From Jaapia argillacea MUCL 33604 (taxonomy: Eukaryota; Basidiomycota; Agaricomycetes; Jaapiales; Jaapiaceae), in the NCBI GenBank assembly GCA_000697665.1, contig KL197755.1, positions 5,193-69,192 on the forward strand: 64,000 bases of DNA, read 5' to 3'. Positions 1 through 12,900 of this stretch are shown one piece after another (the first letter of the stretch is position 1; each line of letters starts with the position of its first letter). A program made the translations under genes and the position numbers. The notes under the pieces were generated by a model. That model made no database searches. It was not told where the DNA came from and worked only from the letters and a program-made list of their open reading frames with translations.

Positions 1-7
1 TGTTACC

Positions 8-24
8 GTGCAAGAATCTTGCAC
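8..24. repeat. Palindrome with GTGCAAGA arms
   Basis: GTGCAAGA and TCTTGCAC flank a single central A, a perfect 8-bp inverted repeat. The same core recurs at 461-479, and single arms occur near 187, 298 and 369. Confidence 0.7.
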
Positions 25-460
25 CGAGTACCATGCCGTTTCCACTTCAGATCCAGACCTACATAAATCAAGAGTTGTTTCACGGATGATATGGTGCTCA
101 CGATCCCGATTTTTATTTTGGAGAAAGTGAGGTCCTGAATATTGTAGAAACCATCTAATGCGAAGGGCGGAGCAAGCGTGACACGGGATGCAAGATATTT
201 TCAAGGTCCGATTGAATATCCGGCAGCGGGCAACGGGAACAGCCTCCAGACGGAGCTCAAATTTGGCCGCAAAGCCGCGTGACAAACCGTGATTTTTCTT
301 GCACTTCAGGGGTCGAACTGATGCCTGGCGCGGCAGCCCTCCCCTGCTCGTCAAAGCCAATGAAAAAATGCAAGAAATTGTGGGGGTCATGTCTGTGTAG
401 TATACATTATGGATTAAAAATTTTAGAGCCAACGGATGAAGCAACGAGGAACGGTAGGCA

Positions 461-479
461 ATGCAAGAAAATCTTGCAT
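461..479. repeat. Palindrome with ATGCAAGA arms
   Basis: ATGCAAGA and TCTTGCAT are separated by AAA. This is the second copy of the TGCAAGA inverted motif of positions 8-24. Its role is unknown; it could be a binding site or the relic of a small mobile element. Confidence 0.7.
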
Positions 480-571
480 TACGGGGGCAACGATAGTAGC
501 AATTCGCTACCCCGCATGAGCTGTGGCAGATCGCCAGCTCAGCGCCATCCATGGCGATTCGCCCTTTGCTA

Positions 572-602
572 CTTGCTACGTGGCAACTCTCCACGTAGCA
601 AG
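572..602. repeat. 12-bp perfect stem hairpin
   Basis: CTTGCTACGTGG at 572-583 is the exact reverse complement of 591-602, with a 7-base loop (CAACTCT). No U-run follows and no gene ends here, so a terminator role is not supported. Confidence 0.75.
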
Positions 603-956
603 GTTCCCCGCGGGTCGTATGTTCTCCCCATAGTCAGTCCTTCCCTTGCTCCCACCTTCCTCAATCGCTCACCTCATCCGTTCCGCTGTGTCCCGTTGTG
701 ATATCCTGTTCATGAGGTTCACTACCCAGACACATTTCTCTTCAATTTCGCTTGTCTTTTACTGCCCAAATAGCAGGATAATAATACAATATATAGTCTA
801 TCGACAAATTGACCGAATTTGCGAGATGAAAAAAAAAACAAAGAGAGTGCAGAGCAAGTGCAGAGAATGTGGCATCATCGAGATGGAACGACGGACGAAT
901 GGCATGACGAAGTTTTTGAGGGTTGATGAAGGTGGGAGGAATGGAGAAGTGGGGAT

Positions 957-2845
957 CTACGACAAGGATCGATTGTAGTCCAAGCCGGGAGGGTCTTCGC
1001 GGGTTTCAGAAGGTGAATCTGAGTCGTCGAGTCGGTGGGTGGCGATATTTGAAGGAATGTCGGATCCCGTTATGATAGGCACATGGCCTCCGGGCTCATC
1101 AAAGGAAGGTGGGTGAATATTTATCGCAGGCTTGGTAGAATGACGCGTAGAAGCGGGAGGATTGTTCAAAATCGATATCGTCTTGTCGAACGTCCCCATT
1201 TCCATCTCTCGAGGCCCATCTCGGAAAGATACCGAGATGGGAGATGCAACAGAATCACAATCTCCGCGCACAATCCCTCCCGAATGGCGCTTGGCATATT
1301 GACTGGTGACGGACGAAGCTGAGGTATGGTCGGTCTCGGCTTTGAGCGTGAATTCGGGCGACCCCGCTTCCAAGTCGTGGACGTCAAGAGAAGCTGAGGG
1401 ACACCAATGATTACGAGACTGGCTCGTTGGTTCTGATGCGGTCATAGATATGGTGACAGGTTTCGCCCCGGTGGGGGGTGGTGGTACAAAGCAGGTGCTG
1501 CCAAATGAAATTAATTCAGTTTGGTGTATATTCAAAACAGATGGATGAGAAAGACGTACGGCGTGGGAACAACCTTCCGCCAGAAACAGCACCTGTTGGC
1601 TACGAAATCCAAAGGTACTCTATAGTTCCTTACAGCGTCTCCAACTAGCCCGGAGAACACCACAAATAAGACTGCAGCAAGTGGAGGGAGTAGCAAACTG
1701 GTTTTGACAAAGACGAATAATTCACCAACTGACCGCCACTCCACGGCGGGCACTTGAATGACACGCGAAAAGTTATAATGGGTGTCTTCCCAGCTAATCC
1801 AAGGATATGTAGGACTCTGTGTGGTTATGGCGAGATTGAATAATAAGATGGGTAGTCCACAGACTATTTCCCCGCTAGCTATGGTCATGAGGCGAAGGTA
1901 TCTTCTTTTGGTCAGAGAGGTACGTTGGCCGCGTAGCTCGTCGAAAGTCTTCTCGATTCTCGAGAAACGATAGATAGTAAGCCCTGTGAGGGAAATCAAT
2001 ACATGGACGGGAAGCATCCGAAATCGCACTCACCTCCGTAGATGGAAGAAATCAGGGAAACGACGATAGGCCAGGGAACGAAGATAGCCCATGTGACAGG
2101 TGTGAAGTATGTGGAGGCAGTACACCCAAGTCCTTCAAAAATATTGAAGCGGTGTCCTTGACATATATAATCTATATTGACGTCGTCAGAAAACGCGGTT
2201 TCGCAGAGTTAGGGGACACGAACGTAGGATCATGAATACGAGAGGGATTCCCAAGCATATACTCAGGTCGGCCATGATTATACGGCGTCTCTAGAATATA
2301 TGTCAGTTCTTTCCTGCACAACCGAAGGGGCATTCTGATAACTTACTCCACTTCCACTCCCAACACCAGCCGCAGGCGACTTGGATATAAGATACAATCT
2401 CCGATTGATACAAAGGGAGGCGGCTTGAAGGGCGATTCCGGTTCCGATTGTGATCTTTGTTGCTGTTGGGCGTCTCAGGAGAGGGAAGCAATGAAGAATC
2501 CAGGCATGCACTCACAAATGTCACACCATACAGGTGCCCAGTTAATCACGTTGTCCCTCCATACGATGGTGTTGACGAACACAATTAGACACTACATTGG
2601 GGGATGCTCAGCTCCAGTGGACGCTTCCGTAAGACAAGCATACCTGAATAGCTGTCCAGGCCAGGTAGGAACAGGCACCAACATTCCACACTTCAATTCG
2701 ACGCACCGTCAGCCAACCGTTCAGAACTGGTTCAGTGTGAGGCTCCCATACCTTCAAGTTGCCAATAAATAGGTACCGCAGCGAGTACAAATCCAAAGAA
2801 AGCGAAGACCGTATAGGCCAGGTTCACAGTCGAAGACACACCCAT
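957..2845 (-). CDS. STE3: STE3-type pheromone receptor 1
   Basis: Fungal seven-transmembrane (Ste3/class D) receptor, expected in the plasma membrane, sensing lipopeptide pheromone through a heterotrimeric G protein. Eight exons fit splice consensus and phase: 2845-2752, 2690-2644, 2591-2516, 2462-2347, 2290-2224, 2171-2034, 1983-1560 and 1497-957, together 1503 nt or 500 residues with no frame break. Hallmarks in order are WNVGAC, INWAPVWCDI, SLCINRRLY, GHRFNIFEGLGC, KRRYLRLM and PWISWEDTHYNFSRV, followed by a hydrophilic Ser/Thr/Pro-rich tail of about 180 residues. The start (MGVSS) directly precedes the first membrane helix. It lies about 24 kb from the main receptor array and is clearly the most divergent of the five, so it may be a non-mating-type-specific receptor; that is inference. 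Confidence 0.9.
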
Positions 2846-3232
2846 GATTCTCCACCACCATAGAAAAGACAGATGTTTGAGATAGAGGAGTCCACGGGCA
2901 TTTGTAAGATATTATATTGCATGGCAAGTACAAGGACAGCCAGGATCTCTCCGCTTGTTGATCTAGCTTGGGAGTAAGTATAAGCCTGCATGCCTGCATG
3001 CACGTAAGTTATGAGTTCCGGAGAAGCACGGACTTATGAGGCGTTGTTCTCGTTTGGGGAGATCCACTGATTTGATATCCGCGGAGGTACAGGCTGCCGC
3101 GGAGGCTGGTTCTCATCACTTTGCAGCCGTACAAGGTCACGTTAGCGTCAATGACCTCAATCTCAATCCCCAATTCCACCAAAACGCCTTCAGAAACCAA
3201 GCCACTGAATAAAGTGTAATCGAATACATGCC
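2846..3232. other. Intergenic, receptor 1 upstream / VPS36 3' end
   Basis: Both neighbours are on the minus strand, so this holds the 3' flank of VPS36 and the promoter side of receptor 1. The stretch was searched by eye on both strands for a small CaaX-ending frame and none was found. Confidence 0.45.
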
Positions 3233-5517
3233 TCAAAATGTCTGTCCATCCCACGCATACTCCACAAACACATTCCTCCACCACCTGACTTCCTTCCCCC
3301 CTCCAAAAACACCTCCCTCCCCCTCACCCCCATCCTCATCCCTAACAACCTCTCCATCCCTCTCAACCGCCTCCACCATCTCCCTCGCCAAACCCACATT
3401 AACCTCCTCTTCTCTCGCAATATCCAACGTAGTCTTCTCACCTAAACATAGTGGTAATGGTTAGGAATGACGGCGTCGTAGTAGGGAAGGAGCGCCGTAC
3501 CTGAGAGGGTGAGTAGTGAGACGAGTCGGGCGGTGAAGGCCTTGTGTGTATACGGAGGCGTATGCAGCACAGTCAACCCAGACGGGAAGGACCGAGTGAG
3601 TAAAGTCGGGTTAGTATGCACCTGCAAATGCGGCAGCACAGATAAGAACGTCGAGGGCGGTATCAGCGCTACATCAAAAATCAGCAACCGCTCGCATCGC
3701 TCGCATATATCCTCTCCGAAACCGAAAAAAACAACTCACCAACACCCCTAGCCCTATTCCACCCGCCCCAAATCTCATCCAACCCAACAATCCCCCTCCT
3801 CTTCATAATCCCCCCAACCGAATTCATTCCCTGACTCCCCTGCAAAACCCCAGCCAACTCAACAGCCAACCCCTCGACCCACCTCCTCTCATCATCATAC
3901 ATATCCTGCGTAACCGGTGCATTAGGTAACTGTAATCCCAACTGTGACAACGAGTTCCTTATGAACTTGGCTGATTCTTTGTCGTGTGTGGTGTTGGAGC
4001 TTGAGGCGGTCGGGGTCGCGGCGGTGGGATAGGGATTGAAAGCGTTCTTGGCTTCGATGGCTTCCCATCTGATGCAGAGATCTTTAGCTAGGTTGACCAT
4101 CTTCTTGGTTTGGTTCATTAGCGCTTCGAGGTCGGAGAGGGCTGACGAAAGGTCTGTTTGGCGGGCTTGAGAGGTCGTTTGGATCGATTGGAGTATTTGG
4201 TCTACATCGATACCATTTTAGACCGTAAATACCGCCTGGGCGGATGGACTTACTGATGCCTGATACTCCCGGAGTTGCGGAACCGGTACCAGGGGTAGAA
4301 GTGCCACTCTTACGAGCAATAACCTCCTTTACCTATCAACAACATCAATACTAGCTCAACTCAAAGTTAAACACACTCAAGCTTACCTCCCATCCCTTGC
4401 CCAACAAACTCCTCTTTAATACAGCATACATATTCTTATCACCCCCTTTCCTAAAACTCAACTTGATCATCCCCGGCTCGTCAGCATCCAACGACGGTGG
4501 CCCAGGAGCAGGCGTCATCGCTCTCGACGTAGGCGCCGATTTCGCATGAGCACCCTGCGGCACTCGGGGGGGCAGAGCGGTGGAGCAAATCTCACATACT
4601 CGGAGGGAAGGGTGGTTATGGAACGTGCACGCTGGACATTCGATAAAGTCCGAGGTTGGTTGTGCGTCGGTATCGGGCGATGGGGGAGTTGATATGGCTC
4701 GAGTTTGTAGATGCGAGGCGGTGGAGAGTGTTGGCAAGGAGGACTTTGGGAGGGAACTTGATAGTGTACTTGTATGAGGCATCTTGAATGGTACCACGGG
4801 TTTAGAATTCCGTATTGGAGCGGGAGATGGTGAGGAGGAGGAGGAAGGCGACGAGATGGATCTCGGGACACCACATAGCCCGCATACTGCTGATTTCGCG
4901 GGACTCAGTCCAGGTGGGTTACGATATCCACACACTTCACATTCCCAAGTCGCCCAATTATCTGCACCATTGCCAGACGAACTCGCATCCAGGATCGACG
5001 CCGTACTCGACTCTGCTCCCGCTTCTGCAGGTGCAGATCCGGATGGCGAGAGCGCGGATTGAGGAGTGAGATGAAGTGTGATCTTTGCCGAGGACGTAAA
5101 CAAGCCTGCATAGTACTCCGTTTGGGATATGCTTGCTAGATCGAGAGAGAAAGAATCGTCCAACGATGCAGATGATGATTGAGAGCGAAAGGGATAGGAT
5201 GATGAGGTGATAAAGAAGAGCCTGTGGGATGTTATGTGGATCGACCCGGATTGGTGAGGAGGTGACTTCTGGTTGCTTGGGAGGATTGCAAAACGGATAG
5301 ACAGTAAGCATCAGGCATACAGCAACTCAGGATCGAGCATAGCGAATGGAAAAAGATAGGTCGATGACAACGGACCCGTGAAAGAATGCGATGAACTGAC
5401 ATACCCGTCGTATATGCCAACACCATCCTGGCTGGCCAACAGATCCTCGTCGTCGTAAAGGAGGGCAGCAACAGGAATGGTCCCGTCCACAGGCTTGGTA
5501 TATACTGCCAAGGACAT
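3233..5517 (-). CDS. VPS36: ESCRT-II subunit Vps36
   Basis: Vps36 links ubiquitinated cargo and phosphoinositides on endosomes to the ESCRT-II core during multivesicular body sorting. The first exon encodes the start of the GLUE domain (VDGTIPVAALLYDDEDLL, start at 5517); after an intron the GLUE fold resumes and is interrupted by two NZF (RanBP2-type) zinc fingers, one around WECEVCGYRN...CGLCG and one around FIECPACTF...CEIC, as in yeast Vps36. The GLUE end reads IKLSFRKGGDKNMYAVLK. Downstream exons carry the helical EAP30/SNF8-like part (ALSDLEALMNQTKKMVNLAK; LGLQLPNAPV; winged-helix segment to a TGA at 3233). Total length roughly 600-650 residues. About six exons; the last two junctions (around 3440 and 3680) are less certain. 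Reading frame appears intact. Confidence 0.9.
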
Positions 5518-6396
5518 TCCGGATAATCAGATGGTCGAGGTCCTGGCCACTGGAGAACCTTGGAACAGAACCGTATGCCGATTGTAAGCAACGATCCAAG
5601 AATAAACCGCAGTTCAGACCAGCACAAGTCAATAATGGCCTAAAGCTTCAAGTAGAGGCGAAAGGTAGTCGTTGATCACAACTTTCAACTTTCGGTTGAG
5701 ATTTGAAGTCGATGTCATGCTAATTGTCCGAACTTTCAACAAGTCAGAGAGTGAATAAGATACAACGTCCGTTTTGAAAGATGGTGCAGCTACACAATGG
5801 GCCTTATCGGCTCGTAAAAATTGATGGAAACACGACGAGGAAAGCAATTAATGATGAAAGAGATACCGATACCAAACGAAATGGAGGGAGACAGCATAAT
5901 AAGGGGGTAGCAGCACAGAGACACTAGGGGTGATTATAATGAAATGAAAACAGACAGTAAAGATGGTGGAGGGCGCGGTGCTGTATTATAGGTAAGCTCT
6001 AGGTGGGTCGGCAAGCAAGCAAATGATAGCGAGGCCCATAATAATGAGATAGATAGTGATTGGATGCAGGATCACCGAAGGAAAATAGGAGAGATACGAG
6101 AAACCGCCAACACGCCGATGCGACAAAACTGAGGAAGAATGTTTTAAAAGGAGGTCGTCCGCCCTGCGAGCAAGTTTGAAGATGCAAGTGATAGCGAGAC
6201 TGAAAGTAAAGTGGCGAAAGGTCGGGAAGAAAAATTTTGGTACAAAATGCGTCCAGCATTACTGAAAGGCGGTTGGCGGAATTAGGGCGATCGTTATGGT
6301 GGTTTGCTTGGCTTGAATTAGGCATCGAGTCCATAGGGTACTCTTGTTGATAAAGTTGAGATAATCAGAGAGGAAAAAGCGAGGGTCGGATCAAAA
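5518..6396. other. Intergenic between VPS36 and STE12
   Basis: Holds the VPS36 promoter side and the STE12 3' flank (both genes on the minus strand). A 111-codon minus-strand frame at 5999-6334 has no recognisable motif and most likely lies in the STE12 3' UTR. Nothing else is supported. Confidence 0.45.
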
Positions 6397-9300
6397 TCAT
6401 AAAACGTGTTGCTGTGATTGTGGTAATTGTGCGTGCGCGAGTGTCGTATAATAAGCTGCGTGCTGCATCGTCGGTTGTTGCTGTTGTTGCTCTAGGTATT
6501 GACCGGAACGCGGATCAGCCATGCCCATCGTGTACATGAACTGGTTTGATGAGCTATTATCATCAAGGCGAACCGCGTCGGGATGTGATACCGTTGTAGT
6601 CGTGGTGGAGGAGTTGGCATTGGCATATGGGATGGGTGACTCGGCTCGGTACATGTCGGGGTATGATCCCGAAACGGCGTGAGCCTGGTAGGACATCGGC
6701 TCCGTATCCATTTGGTCAAGGTTCAAGATTTGACCCAGTTGGTCGTGGAAGTGACCACTGGAACTCGTACGTGAGTGTGAACCAGAGGAACTCATCGAGC
6801 TCATGGACAACGTCCCAGAGGAAGCGTAGTCGAGAGGGATTGCATGCATCGCAGGACTTGAATGGGCTGAATGTGTCAAGCGAACGTTGGCAGGTAGGGA
6901 GTACGGGTGGTAACCGCGAGTCCCATTCGCCGACCCATAAACTGTCGCGGACGACGGTCGTCTAATGTCATCGGGAACGCGAGCCATCGATGGCGTCGCA
7001 CTTCGATGACGTCGGATGGGACCAGCGCCAGCAGGGCTCGATCCATAGCCCAACGCAGAAGGATACAACGACGAAGACGACTGGTCAAACGCCACTTTGT
7101 GCGATGGCGCGGATATCGACGTCACGTACTCATTGCCGGTGTAGGATCCAGCCGACGATGGGGGAGCATAGCGAGCGTAAGCCGGCGCAGTCTGCAAGCG
7201 ATTTGCATGGAGATGAGCTGATGGAGGCGATGGCGCACTGGCAGAGCTGAACGCTGGGCTAGGTTGCTGAGACCTCGAAGTGATCATCCATTGGAAACCC
7301 GGCGACGTCGCAAGACTTAGAGGATTCGTGATGTCGGGCATATGCGCAAATGGAGGGGTGGAGGAGAGGGCCTGTGTGTCAGGATGATAGTAGATATCTT
7401 GTCCATCCGTCGCAGTGGCCTCCACAGCCAACAGTGCCGACTCGAATTCCTCAACTGTCTCGGGCCCGTTCAAGTATCCATTCTCTCCACTATACGTGTA
7501 CCCCTCATCACCCTCAAAGTCATCAAACTCGTCGCTCTCAACATCAGCGTCATCTCCGGCCATGCTCATCGAACCTCCATCAGCATCAACACGAAGATGT
7601 ATCCGAAGATGTTGGGTCAAGTTGTCCGAGCGAGAAAAGCGCTTGCTACACCGCGTGCATAGATAAGGCCTCTCCATGGTGTGCGTGCGAAGATGTCTCT
7701 TCAGATGCTCCATGCGCTTGAACATACGGCCGCAGGAGAACAGCGGACAAACATAATCCTTACTGACTGGGGCTGAAGACTCGGAGTTCATAAGCATCTG
7801 ATCCGCCGACGGAATGTGAACGATGTCTTGCGGCATAGTGGCGGCGCGAGGAGCCAAGTTGTGACCATTGGCGTCATTGAACTGGGAGTAACCAGAGACA
7901 GGTAGTATCGGGTGCGTGTACCTCTGCTCGACATGAGGTCTCTGTTGCGAATGTTGTTGCTGGTCAACCTGAGACATGGCACTCGACGAACGGGAGTCGA
8001 CAAATGAGGATGGTGACGATCCAGCGAATGTACTCGAGGAGGCGGAGGCTGGTATCGACGGCGACTGGGTTGAACCATTCATCATCTGCGTCGAAGTGGA
8101 AGCTTGTTGCTGATACGAGGATTGACCCTGGCCAGGTAAAGAGGATGTATCCTTCATCGCCTCGACCTTCGCAAGATGAGCTTTCGCAATCTTAATCATC
8201 CTCTCCTGCTCCGTCCCAATTGGATTGGGCGGGGCAAGCTCACCCTTCGCCTGAGCAAAGAACATGTCCGCAGCTGTCATCGAACTCTCACCCGGGCCAA
8301 ACCCAACACCTCCAGCCATCTCCGCGGCTGAGCTCTGCTGACCGTAGGAGGTCTCTCGCATAGGTGTCTTCCTCACGGCGCCAGATGGAATAGTCTTCGA
8401 ACCCTTCTTCCGGCGCTGTTTGTACGAGGGCGAACCTTCGAACATGGGGAAGTTCGAGAAGAAGGGATTGCCAGCGGCGGCCCGCAGACCGGGATGAACT
8501 TTAGTAGCGACGGGGACGTCCTCGCCACCAGAACCCTGCAACTCATCCATCGACGAATGATCCGGATCAGTGGCGGACGAATGGGGATGCTTATCGAAAA
8601 GCTGAGAATCCCCAGTACCATCCGCAGGACTCGTGTCCGGACTGCCAGCGTTGGAAGAGTGAGTGGCGGCATCGGCTTTGCGAACAGCAGCCTCAAGTTC
8701 ACCCTCGCCTTCGATCCCACCTTGTGCCTTGCTGAATTGGTCGTAGAGCGACTTAGTGGGGTCGTAGGTGAAGGAGAGGGCCGGCTCCCGCACAACAGTT
8801 GTCGTGGGCTCTTGCCCCATCTTCTCTCGCTTGAGATCGCGCTCCAGAGCGTCAAGGAAAAGGCGGTCATGAGGGACGGAAAACCTATGAGTGATAAAGT
8901 CATTAAGTGTTACACAGGCGAAGGCGAGACGATTGACGTACCAGTAGAAGACCTTCTGCTTCTTCTGAGTACGTATGCACTGATATTTGAATAGAAGGTC
9001 CAGGAAAGGAGACTAAAAGGCAACAAGTTAGATCAACCATTGATTTCCAGGAGCACAATGTTCCAGTCCCGATCTGCAGCAAGACCTTCAGAACAAGAAT
9101 GCAATGCTTACCTTTGGCTCCTCCAAACAAGCGTCCTGGCCAGGTTTGAGATTCCTCAAGTCACTGAAAACACCTTCCTCGAATTTCTTCATGTTCTTAA
9201 CGGGTCGTCCAAACGCCTCAAATCGATAGACTAGAGCGCGCACAATATCGGTTCCCGTGATGTGGTAGAGACCACCCCACAAAACGCAAGACACGTATTC

Positions 9301-9906
9301 ATGGTTGGGGAGGAGGAAACGATTGAGCGCCGGATGGTTCGACTGGGGATGGCCGACCGGATAAGCTCCTGAGCCACTGGAGGCAGACTGTTCGGGATCG
9401 ACAGTTGACAGGTGGGCATCGTTCCATCGGGAGGGCGCGGTGGCCAAAAAGAACTTTAGCCTATCCAAATGAGCAAGGAGATCCCGCTCCTGGGGTGTGA
9501 GTGCGCGTGTGAGGCCATTGGAGTATCTCCTGTAACTCGAGATGGCCTGGGAAGGTGCGACCAAATTCTGAGCGTGCTGCGCAAGCGAGTTCTCAGATTG
9601 AGAAGGTATTTCGGGATGGGGTCCACGAGTCGAATAATCGTCGTTCTCGTGAGGAGCAGGGGCCGCGGAGGTAACATTAAGGATCGCCGACTGCTGATAG
9701 CTGGTGCTGCTGGTGGCAGGCTGATAATTTGAATAACCTTGCTGATAGATCAGCGACGTTTTGGCTTGAGCGTAACCAAGGTCTCGAAATGAGCGAGGTG
9801 ATGATGAACCGGAAGACGAAGCGGAGTGCGATGGAGCATTAGAGTGAAAGTTTGAGTTGACGTAGAAGTGATGGGGTGCGGGTTGTTGATATACTTGAGT
9901 CTCCAT
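6397..9906 (-). CDS. STE12: STE12-type transcription factor (STE domain + two C2H2 fingers)
   Basis: Nuclear factor acting at the end of the pheromone/filamentation MAPK cascade. Three exons: 9906-9112, 9012-8942 and 8884-6397, sum 3354 nt, 1117 residues, phases consistent. The STE DNA-binding domain covers about residues 135-310, with [69 protein letters not shown] and, across both introns, [11 protein letters not shown] and [20 protein letters not shown]. Two adjacent C2H2 fingers lie at about 665-720 ([36 protein letters not shown]). The combination of STE domain and C-terminal fingers is the filamentous-fungal/basidiomycete form; budding yeast Ste12 lacks the fingers. The remainder is low-complexity Ser/Gln-rich sequence. 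Its linkage to receptors and a PAK kinase recalls the Cryptococcus MAT locus. Confidence 0.95.
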
Positions 9907-12900
9907 TAGAAAGATATACGGAACAATAAAAGCGAGTGTGCTGAGCAGCTAGAACGAGGAGAACTGAAGCCCCTTGGTGTCCTGACGATTAAGAGGTCAA
10001 ATCGAATGAAAAATATGTGAATTTGAACTGGGTATCTCACGTACCTTTCTGCTGATGTTGACGAACTCTACCAACCAAGGCAAGCAACGTCTAGATAGCT
10101 CTTTTGTGCGCCTTTACGCCGAGTAAGATATGACCACCAATTACAGAGAGAATGAAATACAGAAAAGAAGAATAAATGATTCGGGTAGCGTATGTTCAAC
10201 GACGAGGGGGCGCAGAGCAATAGGAGATCGACTGGACAATCTGGTCTAAAAGTACCCCCCCGGCCAAGCCGACAGAGGCGCTCCGAGCCTCCGGCCTGCC
10301 CTGTGGCTGACCTTCCTTCTCGGCAATTCCCTTCCTCCGACCCCTCGGCTTATCGGTCCGCGTCCGGTTTCCTACCTATTCACCAGCATGTATTCCTGAC
10401 TTTTCCTTGCCTTTGCACCTCCAACATCCCAAAATTACCTCCAGGTCAACAGTTTCTGTCCAAGTAAATTCCTCGTCCCATCCGTCTCGTGGTGGCAATC
10501 ACCTCATTGAAATTCGGCAAAGTTCTCATCATTGCCGCACCGTAAACTCAAAGGGACTTTTACACTGCCTCAGACGCCGTGGTCGATCGCATAAATCCAG
10601 AACGCCATGTGGTTGGAATCTATCCATGAATTCAACCCAGGATCGATCAACGTATACCCTCCGTTTTCGACGGGATCAGAACCATAATCTATCCCTCACA
10701 TGCGAGGCAATACCCTGCCTAGTTTTCTCGCAACTTACTACCTGTCCCGACGAGCTTGATTGCCAATGGCACACCGCCTCTGCTAACTGGATGATTGGCG
10801 AAATACCCCCACCTCTTGGGAAGTACCCAGCCCGCTTCTCCTTTCTCGTCATGGATGCCCAATCACAATACCCCATCAACCCCGAGAGTCCAAGGTTATT
10901 TTGATTATCGTTCGTTCATAGATTCCCCGGATTCTCAATTTCACTCACCCTTGCATGTGCTGGCCTTCGGAAGTTCTCAATGATGACTTGTCGAACGTAA
11001 CACAGGAAGCGACCGGGTGCCTGGCTCCATTGTAGGCCCATTCAACAATAAGTTTCTGCACAGGTGTTCGCATAGCGCTTCTTTGTGCGAACCATAAAAT
11101 CGAGAGCGCGTTTGAGGTTAGTCGTTTACCTCGGACTGTGCTTAGTTGCCAAGTGGCACAACATGAAACCATCCGCTATTAGCCATCGTACGGATGTCGA
11201 GGGATTAACTCTAACGTCTCTACCCACCATTGGCGGGCATTCATCCCGCATATCGCCTCGTGCTGATAGTTCCACACACTACTTACAGCATCTGCATGGC
11301 AAGCTATTCTCCACCCACCTGCACGAGCACTTTTAGCCTGCAGCTAGAAGGAGATCGAGGCGAATCCGAATTCACATCCCCAAGCTATCCATCGGAATTG
11401 TCGGATGCTGAGAATATACAAGTCACAATAAGAGTTCCACCACGCGCAAACACAGCTGAATCCGCATCCGAATCATGCAAATCTCGAGCCACAACTCCTT
11501 TCTGAATCACACCCCATTGGCCGGCCGATAGTTGCTGTATCGCCACCACACGCGTGTTACCTCATGGCAAGTAGTCGACGTCGCTTGGTACCTCAATCCG
11601 CTCGCGGAGACCAATCACGGGGTGAACAGTAAAAGGTCTCGCTTGTGGGATTGCGTACAGCCTCGCAGATTGCAGGGAGATAAACCCCATGTTGGGAGAA
11701 CGTAGATCACCTCCACGATGGTGATGCCCCCCACCATTTTTGGAGAGCTTACCAAAGTGCTCGAGACTGCTTTCATCTTACATCCAACGTCAGTCCTCGT
11801 GTCCCTGTTCACGCAAGGACAGGTGACTGCATCCTGAGAGGACATCGGATGAAGTGGGAGGGGGGTTTCAAGAATAGCCCGGGCATTCTCGACAAGAGGC
11901 TGTGTCCGATGAGCTAGGAAATAGGTCGAAGCTTTGCGGACATTTCGTCCACACGTTGTTGACTGGGTCTCGACTCAACCCGAGCTGCTGTACGAAGGGG
12001 CGGTAAAGTTAGCACACAAGAAGATTGATACGCATCTATGGAACTACTTGCCCTGGATGCTCAGCACGAAGGCCCTTTGTCAGTCACGTCATTCTGGCCA
12101 AACGAACTCAAGCGAGCAGCGCCAGGTCTCGAGTCTCATATCCTTCGACCTCGGATCGGAGTGTTGGACTGTCCGTCCATCTGGATCCCCAACACAAAAA
12201 CGACACGATACGTATCCCGCACTTCCTCCCCATTCAGCCGAACAAAAACGTGGCCGGCCATCCAATCCGACCCTTCGTACCTCGAGACTCAGAATCCGAA
12301 GTTCATTCGGCCTCTATCTCCTCCAACATACTTAGCTCAAGAACGCCGACGCTTCCCGTCTCAAGTCGGTCGCAACGGAATCAAACCTAAGTGCAAATGG
12401 GTGAGAAGAGAAGTTGACATATAATCATCATCAACATCGTCATCCCATCATACACAGCCGTCTACCCCATTCGACGGGAGGTGAACTGTGGTGGGAAGAC
12501 GTCTCGCCTCCTTGGCTCTTGCTAGTGCTTGGGGACATGGCAACGGCTGCCGTTTGATTAGCTTCGGATTTCTACTCGGATCCGGGGAGGTGATCCTCAT
12601 ACTCCAATCACGGGTCCTCGGAGATACTCGTCGAGAAGAAGGTTTGGCGATTGCAAGCTCTCCACCTAGCGCATGGTTGTGCCGTTGGAAAACTTCAACG
12701 GGCGCTCAAAGTTGCGATGGACACGAATGGCCGAAGGCAAGCGCCTTTAACGGGATGGATCCCGATCGCGATGACAAGGATGTATTCCACCTACGATTCG
12801 ATGAATGTGGATAGACCAATCAATTGAATAGTGATGGCGTTATGCTCTGACTCGTCCCCAGGCTCTCGGACGCCACTTTCAATACGTGCCATCCGATTGT

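Larger units (their letters stand above)
1..956. other. Gene-free flank with short palindromes
   Basis: No family member or plausible spliced gene is visible. Short open frames here lack any recognisable motif. The stretch holds several copies of a TGCAAGA/TCTTGCA word, two of them forming palindromes, and one strong hairpin (listed separately). It lies downstream of the 3' end of the first receptor gene. Confidence 0.5.

Noticed and set aside
279-978. Two overlapping plus-strand frames (140 and 110 codons) near the left end
   Set aside because: No domain, no splice-compatible continuation, and they cross the palindromes and hairpin; composition is that of random open frame.
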